Notes: generated by a model not told the origin, from the sequence alone. 64,000 nt of DNA from Litchfieldia alkalitelluris (GCF_002019645.1 NZ_KV917374.1:4669854-4733853); one strand, 5' to 3'; shown: positions 37,061-45,685, numbered from the stretch's first letter. Program-made: numbers and translations.

Positions 37061-37162
37061 TATTATTCCTCTTTTCTAATGTTTATCGTCGTTGAAAACA
37101 TTGTAGCCAAGAGTGAATAAAATGAACCCTTTTTCTTTTTACACAATTATACGGACTTAATC

Positions 37163-37356
37163 CTTCTGGCACATGAACCTGTCCAAACTTGCCTTCACTT
37201 TGGACAACTTTCGGCTTCTGGCACATGAACCTGTCCGAACTTGCCTTCACTTCGGACAGCTTTCGGCTTTTGGCGCATGAACCTGTCTGAATTCACCTCT
37301 TCTTCAGACAGCTTTCACGTTTCTGCCACAAAAAAACTGTCTGAAGTCACTCTCTC
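37163..37356. repeat. 52-bp tandem hairpin repeat, right part (units 20-23)
   Basis: The remainder of unit 20 is followed by units starting at 37199, 37251 and 37303, the same 52-base period. The last one is degenerate (CACGTTTCTGCCAC) but keeps its arms (TTCAGACAG, CTGTCTGAA). The array ends about 110 bases before yhcU. Confidence 0.9.
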
Positions 37357-37422
37357 TTCAACCAACTTATCTCTCCCAAAACACTATAACTATATCATTC
37401 ACATCATATCCACCAATAACGC

Positions 37423-37457
37423 AAAAAAGCGTGACTCTATAGAAGAATCAACGCTTT
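37423..37457 (-). terminator. Terminator after yhcU
   Basis: AAAGCGT and ACGCTTT are spaced by 19 bases; six A before the stem give a T run on the minus strand. Confidence 0.6.
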
Positions 37458-37467
37458 AATGTGAAAA

Positions 37468-37866
37468 TCATGCTAAGTATACATTTGTTGGCTTTGAATA
37501 TCTGCTAATTACATTTTCCTTCACACATGTAAATTGATCAAGTGTGAACGGAAATGAGTAGCCATATTCATTTAATATCGTTACATTTTTGCAAAAAATA
37601 TCTTGATGTGTTCTCTCGATATTTTCTGTTTGTGCTGACTCCATCACTGCAATTAGTGCTTGAAGGCTTGATATTAATTGAAAGGCCTCTTTCATTGTTC
37701 CATTATAATGAACCTCATCTTCTTTTGGTGATAATACATTAACTGCTTCCATTTTGATAATATACTCATCAGAAAAATGTAATGGAAAAATCTCAGAATA
37801 GATATATTGAATCAATTCTTCTATATAATTTTCCTGCTCTGGAGTAGATGCGTATACCACTTTCAC
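37468..37866 (-). CDS. yhcU: YhcU-like protein (DUF5365 family), 132 aa
   Basis: This is a cytoplasmic protein of unknown function. Its opening MKVVYASTPEQENYIEELIQYIY and the block NGTMKEAFQLISSLQALIAVMES are the features I associate with B. subtilis YhcU, and length and location next to yhcT agree. The pattern suggests a small alpha/beta fold with a helical middle. Divergent from yhcT across about 150 bases. Single gene with terminator. Confidence 0.75.
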   Translation of the reverse strand: MKVVYASTPEQENYIEELIQYIYSEIFPLHFSDEYIIKMEAVNVLSPKEDEVHYNGTMKEAFQLISSLQALIAVMESAQTENIERTHQDIFCKNVTILNEYGYSFPFTLDQFTCVKENVISRYSKPTNVYLA

Positions 37867-38014
37867 CCTAAAACCACCTTACTGTCTACCAATTTTTCTA
37901 CTAATAGAATAACATAGCACTTTATAAATTGGGTAAGGTAAGTGTTTCCTATAGAATCATTTCCTTCTAGCTTTTCCATTCGTTATAATAACATTAGACT
38001 ACCAAGAAGGATTG

Positions 38015-38947
38015 ATGAATGTGGAAATTAGAAAAAAAGGGAAATGGCTGGAGATTGTTGTTCCAAAAGGTTGGACAGAACGCACTATTGAAGATGTGTT
38101 AAAGAATCAGCTTCAGATTCCCAAAACAATGTTACACAGCCTTCGTATGGATAAGACGGTTAAACTAAATCATCAGATTACACCTTGGCAATCTCTACTG
38201 AAATCTGGTGATTTTATTCAGTTAGAATTGTTTGTTGAGGAAGAATTTGGTGTGACTCCTGAGTACAAAGAAATTTCAATTCTTTATGAAGACGATCATG
38301 TTTTAATTGTAAATAAACAAGCTGGTATCGATACGCACCCTACGAAAGAAGGTCAGTTAGGCACTTTAGCTAATGCTGTTGCCTTTCACTATCAAACTCA
38401 AGGACTTCAAACCAAGGTACGACATGTCCATCGGCTTGATCGTGATACAACTGGAGCCATCCTTTTCGCAAAAGATAGACTATCATCTTCTATTTTAGAT
38501 CGTATGCTTGAAAGAAGAGATATTAAAAGAACGTACCTGGCATTAGTTCATGGATTAATGAAACAGAAAAAAGGGAAGATAGATGAACCAATTGGACGAG
38601 ATCGCCATCATCCAACAAGAAGAAGAGTCTCTCCCACGGGTCAAGTGGCAACAACTCATTTTAACGTATTAAAAACCTTCCCTAGTAAAAAATTAAGTCT
38701 GGTTGAATTAAATCTATCAACTGGAAGAACACATCAAATAAGAGTTCATATGAGTCATATTGGTTACCCCTTAGTTGGTGATGAATTATATGGTGGACAG
38801 GCTATAACCAAAAGACAAGCTTTACATGCGCATAGCTTGCAACTCTTCCATCCTATAACCAATGATTTAATTGAGGTCCAAGCACCACTAATTGATATTA
38901 GTGAACCTTATTTTGAATTCATGAATTTAAAAAAGGTGCCCAACTAA
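38015..38947 (+). CDS. yhcT: RluA/RluD-family pseudouridine synthase (YhcT-like)
   Basis: The enzyme changes uridine to pseudouridine in rRNA or other RNA. It has 310 residues. An N-terminal S4-like region (about 20-85, DVLKNQLQIPKTMLHSLRM) precedes the catalytic domain, whose signature HRLDRDTTGAILFAK contains the catalytic Asp (near 142). The motifs KTYLALVHG-type and GRTHQIRVHM follow, all intact. ATG 38015 has AAGAAGG 4 bases upstream; TTG 38012 would be too close. Position beside yhcU and the sortase matches the B. subtilis yhcS-yhcT-yhcU order. Confidence 0.9.
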   Translation: MNVEIRKKGKWLEIVVPKGWTERTIEDVLKNQLQIPKTMLHSLRMDKTVKLNHQITPWQSLLKSGDFIQLELFVEEEFGVTPEYKEISILYEDDHVLIVNKQAGIDTHPTKEGQLGTLANAVAFHYQTQGLQTKVRHVHRLDRDTTGAILFAKDRLSSSILDRMLERRDIKRTYLALVHGLMKQKKGKIDEPIGRDRHHPTRRRVSPTGQVATTHFNVLKTFPSKKLSLVELNLSTGRTHQIRVHMSHIGYPLVGDELYGGQAITKRQALHAHSLQLFHPITNDLIEVQAPLIDISEPYFEFMNLKKVPN

Positions 38948-38960
38948 CAGGGCACCTTAC
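38930..38960. terminator. Terminator between yhcT and the SurA-like gene
   Basis: AAGGTGCCC and GGGCACCTT pair; the left arm lies in the last codons of yhcT. It serves both convergent genes. Confidence 0.8.
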
Positions 38961-38969
38961 TATTAAATA

Positions 38970-39656
38970 TTAAATAAACTTTTCTATCTCACTATCTTGT
39001 TTCAGTTTTTCAATTAAAGCCAAGACTGCTTCATTTTGTTTTTGTTCCACAATCGTCATTTCGATTTGATCTCTAACTTCTTCAAGAGCAGGCATTTCTT
39101 CTTCACTTTGTTCAGCATACATGTCATACATCTCTTGGATTTCTTCATCTGTAGCTGTAGCTTCTGTTTGATCTATATTTTCAGTAATAAATTGATTTAT
39201 CTTTAAATCTTTGACTAGCTGTTCCTTTAATTTTTCTTCTGTTAAATTATTTGTTTCAAGTGCTTCAGTAAAGGCATCTTCTGTTTCAAACTGCGCTCTA
39301 ATCTCTTGTAAGTTTTCCTCAATTTCTTCGTCAGAAATAGCAATTTGCTGGTCATCTGCCGCCTGTACAAGTAATTCCATATTGATTAGTTGCTCTAAAG
39401 CCTGCTCCTCTAGTAACTTTTTTTCTTCATCACCTAAGCTCTCAACATCAATTCCCTGTTGAGCATACGTAAGCTTTGATTGTTCCATAGAAGCTAGAAA
39501 ATCAGTTTCGGAGATTTGTATCCCATTAACAGAAGCAACCGCTTCATTTTGACTATCTGAGCTGTTGTCTGTTGCCTCTTCTTTGTTTCCACAGCTAGCT
39601 AAAACTAGTACAAGCATCAAGCAAATAACTAAAAAAGATTTTTTCTGAAATAACAT
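38970..39656 (-). CDS. Lipoprotein with SurA N-terminal-like chaperone domain
   Basis: The 228-residue exported protein has a lipobox (LVLASCGN, Cys near 21) and a helical SurA_N-type domain (VASVNGIQISETDFL ... LEQLINMELLVQAAD), as in PrsA and SurA. No parvulin proline-isomerase domain follows; the C-terminal part is short and acidic. It would act outside the membrane as a folding or holding factor for secreted proteins. The start is ATG 39656 because AAGGGGAG lies 6 bases upstream; the longer frame to 39716 lacks one and would hide the signal. Confidence 0.82.
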   Translation of the reverse strand: MLFQKKSFLVICLMLVLVLASCGNKEEATDNSSDSQNEAVASVNGIQISETDFLASMEQSKLTYAQQGIDVESLGDEEKKLLEEQALEQLINMELLVQAADDQQIAISDEEIEENLQEIRAQFETEDAFTEALETNNLTEEKLKEQLVKDLKINQFITENIDQTEATATDEEIQEMYDMYAEQSEEEMPALEEVRDQIEMTIVEQKQNEAVLALIEKLKQDSEIEKFI

Positions 39657-39940
39657 TTTAACTCTCCCCTTACTTAGACTAGTGGTCATTGTAACATAGC
39701 AAGTCCATTCATGCACTTTATATAGGGAGATGTAATGTAATTGTAACGGTTATAGTGCACTCATTAGCGATAACATAATTCTTTGTAATGATTGACACTA
39801 TTTTTACATAGCAATTAGGTATATGCACTTCATTATTTTTCGAGACTTATGTATGATAGATATAGATAGAAGGATTAAACTAATAGATAACTTCACAAAA
39901 TAACTGTTGTACGTTACGAACAATGAAAGGAGTAAAAAAA

Positions 39941-40837
39941 TTGGGTGATATTTGGCTTTATCTAGGATTAGGACTAGGAATTGGCGTTCTATCCGGTTTT
40001 TTTGGAATCGGAGGAGGCTTTATTTTGACCCCCATCTTATTATTACTCTCATTCTCACCCGTAGTTGCAATTGCAACAAGCTTATTATATACGGTAGGAA
40101 CATCATTATCCGGAACATTCGCTCATTATCGGCTTCATCATATAAATTGGAAACCAGGGTTAATTATTGGATTTAGCGGTATCATTGGAAGTCAAATAGC
40201 CCGCCCTTTTGTTCTTTTTTTAGAGCATCTACAAATTGAAAACATTACAATCCCATCCATTTACATTCTTTTAATTATCTACTTGTCGTTTTCTCTTATT
40301 TCAAAAAAAAGTTTGCTATTTATGCCTAGTAAAATCACCCCAAAAGTCAATCAGGATATTAATAAATGGGTATTTATCGTGATTGGATTATTTGCTGGCT
40401 TCATTTCAGCCACCTTGGGAGTAGGCGGAGGATTTGTCATTGTTCCGTTATTAATCAGTTTTGCTGCCTATAAACCAAGGGAAGCGGTTGGCACCGGTAT
40501 TTTTAGTGTATTAATGATTGTAATAGCTGGTTTTACATCTTATGCGTTTTCTACCCCCATCAACTATGAAACATGTGGTTACCTAATTATTGGGGCCATG
40601 ATTGGTGGTCAACTTGGCGCTTTAGTGACTAGAAATTACCAAGACCAAAAAATCCAAACGTTTCTTGCTGGCTTATATATTGCTACGGGTATTAGCCTAA
40701 CATTAAAGCTTCTGAACTTAGACTTCTATGGATTATTGATTTTAAGTATCTATTGCGTGTATTTACTTATTCACTTTGTTGTTCATTCTGTAAAAAGGTT
40801 TTTTCCGAAGCAAAAACACGTTTTCGTAAAAAAATGA
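39941..40837 (+). CDS. TSUP-family transporter (TauE/SafE type)
   Basis: This integral membrane protein has 298 residues and about 8 hydrophobic segments in two repeated halves. Each half has the family motif: GFFGIGGGFILTPILL near the start and ATLGVGGGFVIVPLL in the middle. The family exports sulfite, sulfonates or organic acids; the substrate is not readable here. The likely start is TTG 39941: AAAGGAG lies 8 bases upstream and itself overlaps the earlier ATG at 39923, which has no site. Terminator at 40831-40880. Confidence 0.88.
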   Translation: MGDIWLYLGLGLGIGVLSGFFGIGGGFILTPILLLLSFSPVVAIATSLLYTVGTSLSGTFAHYRLHHINWKPGLIIGFSGIIGSQIARPFVLFLEHLQIENITIPSIYILLIIYLSFSLISKKSLLFMPSKITPKVNQDINKWVFIVIGLFAGFISATLGVGGGFVIVPLLISFAAYKPREAVGTGIFSVLMIVIAGFTSYAFSTPINYETCGYLIIGAMIGGQLGALVTRNYQDQKIQTFLAGLYIATGISLTLKLLNLDFYGLLILSIYCVYLLIHFVVHSVKRFFPKQKHVFVKK

Positions 40838-40882
40838 GGCTATGAGATCACTTTCAAGTGAATCACATAGCCTCATTTTTTT
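40831..40882. terminator. Bidirectional terminator after the TSUP gene
   Basis: AAAATGAGGCTATG pairs with CATAGCCTCATTTT across 21 bases; T run follows. Confidence 0.85.
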
Positions 40883-40925
40883 ATACTCGTTTAAGAAAGT
40901 ATATAACTTTCTAACCAAGTTTTGC

Positions 40926-41037
40926 TGTCCAGCTCCAGGCGCCATCGGCTCTTCAGGTCTAAGCCAATCCGTCAGAAAGGTTAAAAAACAACCTGCAACC
41001 CGGCTCGTCTTATGTCTGTCGGCGATTACCTGCGCTG
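40926..41037. repeat. GC-rich intergenic element resembling dispersed Bacillus repeats
   Basis: The block opening CTGTCCAGCTCCAGGCGCC is much richer in GC than its surroundings and matches in style the dispersed CTCCAGCGCC-type intergenic repeats of bacilli. Only one copy is in the window, so repetition is from general knowledge, not seen here. There is no gene in it. Confidence 0.35.
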
Positions 41038-41042
41038 TCTTA

Positions 41043-41615
41043 TTATTGTCTTTCTGCATACATAATATATCGGTCTGGCGCATCCCCTATATAGCTAAAT
41101 GGGTAACACGTAGTTAAAATTAATTCTTCTTCGTCATCTTGAAGTGTAATGATCGATGTGTCATCTGCACTGACGATTTTCGTATTAACGATCTTATAGG
41201 TGAAATCCCCACTCGGTAGCTGAATGACTAATGTATCTCCTAGCTTTAATTTTCCCATATCTCGAAATACCGTATCGCGATGTCCTGATAAAACAATTTG
41301 TCCACCTTCATCCGGTAAAAATGATCCTCGATAATGACCGACCCCCTTATCTAAATCATCAGGGTCTGTTCCTTCAACAATTGGTAGCTCAGCTTCTAAT
41401 ACTGGAATCGATAAAATTCCAATGGTATCACCAAATTCAGGTTGTTTCTTTATGACTTCAGTATTTCCTTCTCGACCTTTTTGAATTAAGCTTTTAGCTT
41501 CATCTAATGTCTGAGTAGTAGCGGCCTTTGTTTTGTAAATTTCCCAACCTGCATAACCTATAATCACTGCCCCACTGATCATAAAAAGAAGGGCAAGAAT
41601 AGAAACTTTCTTCAT
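41043..41615 (-). CDS. yhcS: Class D sortase (YhcS-like)
   Basis: This membrane transpeptidase joins LPXTG-like proteins to peptidoglycan. It is 190 residues with one N-terminal membrane anchor (ILALLFMISGAVIIGYAGW) and the sortase fold outside. The catalytic His is in LSGHRDT (near 111), Cys in LTTCYPF (near 170) and Arg in DAPDRYIMYA (near 182). B. subtilis YhcS anchors YhcR, whose gene is its neighbour there; no such substrate gene is next to it here. ATG with GGAGA upstream. Confidence 0.88.
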   Translation of the reverse strand: MKKVSILALLFMISGAVIIGYAGWEIYKTKAATTQTLDEAKSLIQKGREGNTEVIKKQPEFGDTIGILSIPVLEAELPIVEGTDPDDLDKGVGHYRGSFLPDEGGQIVLSGHRDTVFRDMGKLKLGDTLVIQLPSGDFTYKIVNTKIVSADDTSIITLQDDEEELILTTCYPFSYIGDAPDRYIMYAERQ

Positions 41616-41725
41616 AGAGAATCTCCTTTATTCGTTTGATACACCTATTCTATCATATATAGACGTAAACTATCGTCTATTTTATCTTTTTTCCACCTTT
41701 GTCCAGTGCGATTTTTATCTCCATG

Positions 41726-41734
41726 CATAGATTA
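41726..41734 (+). promoter_or_regulatory. SigK/SigE-type -10 element before a YjcZ-type gene
   Basis: CATAGATTA fits CATANNNTA, the -10 pattern of mother-cell sigma factors. It lies 38 bases before the ATG of the small spore gene. Confidence 0.5.
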
Positions 41735-41763
41735 TAGTAACTCTTATTTTAGGAGGTGTTTTT

Positions 41764-41859
41764 ATGAGTTATGGTGGTGGATACGCTGGTGGTTTCGCGT
41801 TAATCGTTGTGCTTTTCATCTTATTAATCATCGTTGGTACTTCTTACGGTACTTGGTAA
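41764..41859 (+). CDS. YjcZ-family small sporulation protein, 31 aa
   Basis: ATG with AGGAGGTG encodes a Gly/Tyr-rich head (SYGGGYAGG) and one hydrophobic segment (FALIVVLFILLIIVGTS). This is the YjcZ/SscA type, tiny hydrophobic proteins of the spore or mother-cell membrane that aid spore coat assembly or germination. A mother-cell-type -10 sequence lies upstream. A near paralog is at 45547; the hydrophobic core is almost identical in both. Confidence 0.9.
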   Translation: MSYGGGYAGGFALIVVLFILLIIVGTSYGTW

Positions 41860-41890
41860 TTTCCAATGATCGGTCCAACGTGTAAAAACA

Positions 41891-41920
41891 AAAAGGGGCA
41901 GTTATTAACTGCTCCTTTAC
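41891..41920. terminator. Terminator between the YjcZ gene and the sulfatase
   Basis: AGGGGCAGTTA pairs with TAACTGCTCCT (one mismatch) with T-rich flanks. Confidence 0.7.
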
Positions 41921-41938
41921 TGATTTGGATTATTATAT

Positions 41939-43786
41939 TTAATCAAGAAAACGAAACAAATCTCCATATATAATCTGGTCCGAGTAATTCAACTCTTCTT
42001 TTGCTTTTTGTACATAAGGCTTACACAATTCCATATTTGTTTTCATTCCTGTGTCCCGAATATAACATTTGTTACCTGTCATCACAAATTTATTAGTCAC
42101 AAAACTACCATCTCTTAACACGACAAAGTCTCGCTTTTCCTCTGAAAATAAATCAGTCCCAAATTGAATGGCTCCATTTTCTTCAATTCCCATTAAATTT
42201 AGAATTGTTGGTTTCACATCAATTTGTCCAACGACAGAGGTAATTTTCCTAGACTCTGACCGATTGGGGAAATGTATAATGAATGGAACTCTTTGTAATT
42301 GGATGGTTTCAAACGGCGTAATTTCTTTATCTAAAAACTCACTCATGGCTTTATTATGATTTTCAGATATTCCATAATGATCCCCATAAAGGATAAAAAT
42401 TGAATTTTCATACATACCTTCTCTTTTCATTTGTTCAAAAAATTGTTTTAATGCTTCATCCTGATATCTTACAGTAGTAAAATAGCGATTCACTGTTCCA
42501 TCCTTAGATGTCCATTCTGGTATGATTTCATCAGCTTTTGCCAGAGAAAAAGGAAAATGATTGGTCAGTGTTAATAATTTTGCATAATATGGTTGTTGTA
42601 ATTCCTTTAAATACGGTATCGTTTGTGCAAAAAACTCTTCATCCTTTAATCCCCAACCAATTGAATTTTCCTTACTAATGTTATAATCATCTTCTGAGTA
42701 GAAGCGATTATAACCAAGTGCACTATACATCACATCTCTATTCCAAAAGCTTTTATTGTTCGCATGAAATACAGCTGAATAATATCCTGCCTCTTCCTTT
42801 AGTGTACTAGCGAGTGAATAGTATTTGTTCTCCGGGTTGGAAAAAAACACTGCCCCTCGCGGTAGTCCATACAAAGAATTCTCAATGATAAACTCTGCGT
42901 CTGATGTTTTACCTTGTCCGGTTTGATGATAGAAATTGGAAAAATAATAAGATCCTCGTTGCTTAATTAACTCGTTAAGAAATGGCGTTATCTCTTGTCC
43001 ATTAATGCTTTGATTGACTACAAAGGATTGTGTTGACTCTAGTGCTACCATAATAATGTTCTTTCCTTTTGCAGCGCCAAAATAGTCTTCATTCGCTTTT
43101 GTCTCATTTGCTTTGTCATAATTAATGATTTCTGTTAACTGATTCGTATCAGCTAACACAATTCTACGTTTTGTATTTGTATAAAGGTAAAAATCATAAA
43201 CATGATAGGCATAAAGACCAATATTCTTTACTAACAGTTGGCGGTCAAAAGAGCGCGTTAACAACTCGGGTCTTTCCTTATGAGCAAGTATTGTATTAAA
43301 TATTAGAATGATTAAAGCAAGTATTAGAATTCTACCTTTTTTATTATATACAGGCTCACTTCTTCTGAATTGAATTTGATCTGCGATGAATTTTAATAAA
43401 ATGATATCCAAAAATAAGAGTACATCAATAATTGAAATTAGATCAAAAAAACTAGAACCAAGACTTGTTATATGCTTTGATTGAAACAGAACTGGTATCG
43501 TTATGAAGTCATTAAAGAATCGGTAATATAAAACATTTACATATAAAAGGACAGATATAATAGAATAGATAATTAGCAGGACTCTATGTCGGTAGATCTG
43601 TTTTATAAATAACGAAATCGAAAACATTAATAATATCGTTCCAAAAGTACTTAAAATTAGTATTAGCTCAGCTGTGAAAGAATCTATTTCTAAATCAAAA
43701 AATACTTTACTAGCGATATAGGTTTTGACACTTAAAAAGATAATAGCTAACCAGTATAAAGAAACTCTAAAAACAAAAAAACGCAA
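41939..43786 (-). CDS. LtaS-type lipoteichoic acid synthase / sulfatase-family membrane protein
   Basis: The enzyme moves glycerol phosphate from phosphatidylglycerol to a growing polymer or primer. It has 615 residues: five N-terminal membrane segments (about 5-165) and an extracellular sulfatase-fold domain (about 230-600). The metal/catalytic sites are MVALES (Glu), GQGKTSDAEF (catalytic Thr), and LYGDHYGI (Asp-His), all intact. Start is TTG 43786 with GAGGGGG 8 bases upstream. Bacilli carry several paralogs (LtaS, YfnI, YqgS, YvgJ); which one this is cannot be told. Two palindromes lie 212-267 bases upstream and may be operators. Confidence 0.88.
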   Translation of the reverse strand: MRFFVFRVSLYWLAIIFLSVKTYIASKVFFDLEIDSFTAELILILSTFGTILLMFSISLFIKQIYRHRVLLIIYSIISVLLYVNVLYYRFFNDFITIPVLFQSKHITSLGSSFFDLISIIDVLLFLDIILLKFIADQIQFRRSEPVYNKKGRILILALIILIFNTILAHKERPELLTRSFDRQLLVKNIGLYAYHVYDFYLYTNTKRRIVLADTNQLTEIINYDKANETKANEDYFGAAKGKNIIMVALESTQSFVVNQSINGQEITPFLNELIKQRGSYYFSNFYHQTGQGKTSDAEFIIENSLYGLPRGAVFFSNPENKYYSLASTLKEEAGYYSAVFHANNKSFWNRDVMYSALGYNRFYSEDDYNISKENSIGWGLKDEEFFAQTIPYLKELQQPYYAKLLTLTNHFPFSLAKADEIIPEWTSKDGTVNRYFTTVRYQDEALKQFFEQMKREGMYENSIFILYGDHYGISENHNKAMSEFLDKEITPFETIQLQRVPFIIHFPNRSESRKITSVVGQIDVKPTILNLMGIEENGAIQFGTDLFSEEKRDFVVLRDGSFVTNKFVMTGNKCYIRDTGMKTNMELCKPYVQKAKEELNYSDQIIYGDLFRFLD

Positions 43787-43997
43787 CGGAACTGCCCCCT
43801 CTTTTGCCTCTTTTAGGATTATATGTAATTCTTTACACTTTTAACAAAAAAATTAACTATTTTGTCCAATTTTTTTAGGTTATCTATTTAATAGGATATA
43901 GTTTAACTCTTATGACCATATTCTCCGATTCGAAATTGGTTCATTACGATGATCCTAACAAAGGTGCAAAACCCTTCCAGAATGGTATTTCTCCTTA

Positions 43998-44053
43998 TTT
44001 AAACAAACGTTTGTTTAAAAACCAGAAATGATTTAAACAAACGTTTGTTTAAA
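43998..44053. promoter_or_regulatory. Two identical 22-bp palindromes (TetR-type operator pair)
   Basis: Perfect palindromes with core AAACAAACGTTTGTTT sit at 43998-44019 and 44032-44053, centres 34 bp apart. AAAC-NN-CGTTTGTTT-like palindromes are typical of TetR-family repressors. They lie between the sulfatase start and the end of the VanW gene; no TetR gene is in the window. The rest of 43787-44097 holds the VanW terminator. Confidence 0.6.
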
Positions 44054-44063
44054 CTTTCATCAT

Positions 44064-44093
44064 AAAAAACTAGCCTTCAATGGAGGCTAGTTA
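44064..44093 (-). terminator. Terminator after the VanW gene
   Basis: AACTAGCCT and AGGCTAGTT pair with a 7-base loop; on the minus strand six T follow. Confidence 0.8.
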
Positions 44094-44097
44094 ATGT

Positions 44098-45042
44098 TTA
44101 TTGTCCTGCTACAAAACGTCCAGCAGATGTTATTTGTACTTCAAGAGTTCCTGTTCCTTCATTCATAATCGTATTGATGACAATGGGATAGTCTTTATTG
44201 TTTATAAACTTAAAATCTTTAAAGCCATAAGCGATTGTAGCATCCTTCCCTTTTGGTACATACCCTACTTCTTTTGAATGATGATGAAGTTCAATGATTT
44301 CTAATCCCGCTCGTTCTACTGCATTATAAAGCGTACTAGATGTTTGACAAATACCCCCTCCATACCCACTTACAAATTGTTTATTTTCAATAACTGTTGC
44401 CAATTGGTATCCTTTATCTGGAGTAGAATCTCCTACAATTGTATTAAAATAAAAACGATCACCAGGTCCTAAAACAATTTGATCGATTTCTTTAGCAGAA
44501 AGAGCAATATTTACTGTTCGCCCTCTTACGGAAGGATCGAATCTCGTTGCATAACTTCCTAATACAACCTCTTCAAGACCTAATACTGTTTCCATGCTTA
44601 CATTAGGAACTGTTTCAGCAATTGGAAGCTCAATTTCTTTATCAAATGCTGAAACATCAGAAAGTTCTTTATAAAGAATTGCTTCATCTAAGATAACTCT
44701 GCTCTGACCATTAACTAATTCACCATCACTATTAATACGTGCAGGAATCATTGGGCGATCATACTTTAATGCTAGCTCTTTTACTAATGCTTTCATATCC
44801 TCGTCATAAACTTTTTCATCCGTATAGTCAAAGGGTTTGAGAGTTTTAATTACTTCTTCATCCCGTTTATCAATAAGCTTTAGTTCGTGTACAAAGTTTC
44901 TAGGAGCAAACTCAACCTGTTTTTCATTATGCATGATTTCACTTTTAGCAACCTTTAAGGGTTCCTCCTCCTGAAAGCTACAACCAACCAACAATAAAGG
45001 CAAACTTAACAATACCACCAAATTCTTTTTCAAAGCACTCAC
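44098..45042 (-). CDS. VanW-family lipoprotein
   Basis: This is an exported lipoprotein of 314 residues. The lipobox is LLVGCSF (Cys about 21). The C-terminal two thirds hold the VanW domain: GPGDRFYFNTIVGDSTPDKG, then GGGICQTSSTLYNAVERAGL and ELHHHSKEVGYVPKG, its most conserved parts. The family is near vancomycin-resistance and spore-wall genes, but its reaction is unknown to me; binding to the wall is likely. Start GTG 45042 or TTG nine bases later are both possible; ribosome signals are poor for either. Single gene with terminator. Confidence 0.88.
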   Translation of the reverse strand: MSALKKNLVVLLSLPLLLVGCSFQEEEPLKVAKSEIMHNEKQVEFAPRNFVHELKLIDKRDEEVIKTLKPFDYTDEKVYDEDMKALVKELALKYDRPMIPARINSDGELVNGQSRVILDEAILYKELSDVSAFDKEIELPIAETVPNVSMETVLGLEEVVLGSYATRFDPSVRGRTVNIALSAKEIDQIVLGPGDRFYFNTIVGDSTPDKGYQLATVIENKQFVSGYGGGICQTSSTLYNAVERAGLEIIELHHHSKEVGYVPKGKDATIAYGFKDFKFINNKDYPIVINTIMNEGTGTLEVQITSAGRFVAGQ

Positions 45043-45513
45043 TCTCTCTCATTAACAGAATAAGATCTTAGTCACTTTGGAATTTTATTACAAATAATGC
45101 ACATATATTACTGGGATGATTGTTATTTTAAGGCTCTTTTCTGAAAGATTGTTGCTAATTGACCTAGTATAAGTAAAACACACTGTTTTTTTAGGATTCT
45201 GGTTTGTTTTTATCAAAGAAAAGATGCCACTCTACTTAGTTCATAGTAAATGTAAGAGACCTAACAGCCCTTTTTAAAATTCAAAACGTTCTGTCATATA
45301 TTCTTATTATTATAGACGATTTACACTCTAAAAAGTTACATAAAATGGTAAAAAATCATTAGGAGTTTAAAAAATAATTAATTGGCCACGATGTAGTGAT
45401 TTAAGTGATGCATAACTTGAATGACTTAATCTATGTTTGGAACGGCATTTTCATTAATCTTATGTAAAGTAGGCCGACTGCCCATCCGAAAATTACACCA
45501 ATACATAGGATAG
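45043..45513. other. Intergenic region without recognised gene
   Basis: This AT-rich stretch of about 470 bases has no frame with a good ribosome site. It should hold the VanW promoter (minus strand). A short sequence TAAAGTAGGCCGA near 45464 recurs near 45729, on the other side of the YjcZ gene. Confidence 0.4.
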
Positions 45514-45522
45514 TACTGTAAC
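45514..45522 (+). promoter_or_regulatory. SigK/SigE-type -10 element before the second YjcZ-type gene
   Basis: CATAGGATA again fits CATANNNTA, 33 bases before the ATG, with ACACC about 17 bases upstream as a possible -35. Confidence 0.5.
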
Positions 45523-45546
45523 ACACATAAGGAGGTGTTATCAGAA

Positions 45547-45624
45547 ATGCATAACAACTTTGCGTTAATCGTTGTCTTGTTCATCCTGTTAATCATCGTT
45601 GGTGCAGCCTTCGTTGGATACTAA
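45547..45624 (+). CDS. YjcZ-family small sporulation protein, 25 aa
   Basis: ATG with AAGGAGGTG 9 bases upstream encodes a very short hydrophobic peptide (HNNFALIVVLFILLIIVGAA). It is the same hydrophobic core as the 41764-41859 protein with a different, shorter head. Likely a spore or mother-cell membrane peptide of the YjcZ/SscA kind. A perfect terminator follows at 45648-45683. Confidence 0.88.
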   Translation: MHNNFALIVVLFILLIIVGAAFVGY

Positions 45625-45647
45625 ACTAAATAAAAATTAATCATAAT

Positions 45648-45683
45648 AAAACACCGTTGGAGATCCTTCTCCAACGGTGTTTT
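45648..45683 (+). terminator. Terminator after the second YjcZ gene
   Basis: AAAACACCGTTGGAG and its complement pair with a 7-base loop and end in TTTT. Confidence 0.88.
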
Positions 45684-45685
45684 GG

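Larger units (their letters stand above)
35692..37162 (-). mobile_element. IS256-family insertion sequence inside the 52-bp array
   Basis: The element is 1,471 bp and carries one transposase. Its ends are imperfect inverted repeats with AAGTCC-(A/G)TA and ATTGTGTAAAA in common. The flanks carry a 9-bp target duplication, CTTCTGGCA, at 35683-35691 and 37163-37171. Proof of position: repeat unit 20 begins at 35667 and unit 21 at 37199, a difference of 52 + 1,480, exactly one unit plus element plus duplication. Insertion is therefore later than the array and left its phase intact. Confidence 0.93.

Noticed and set aside
34679..37356. Array considered as CRISPR
   Set aside because: The whole 52-base unit repeats; there are no unique spacers and no cas genes in the window.
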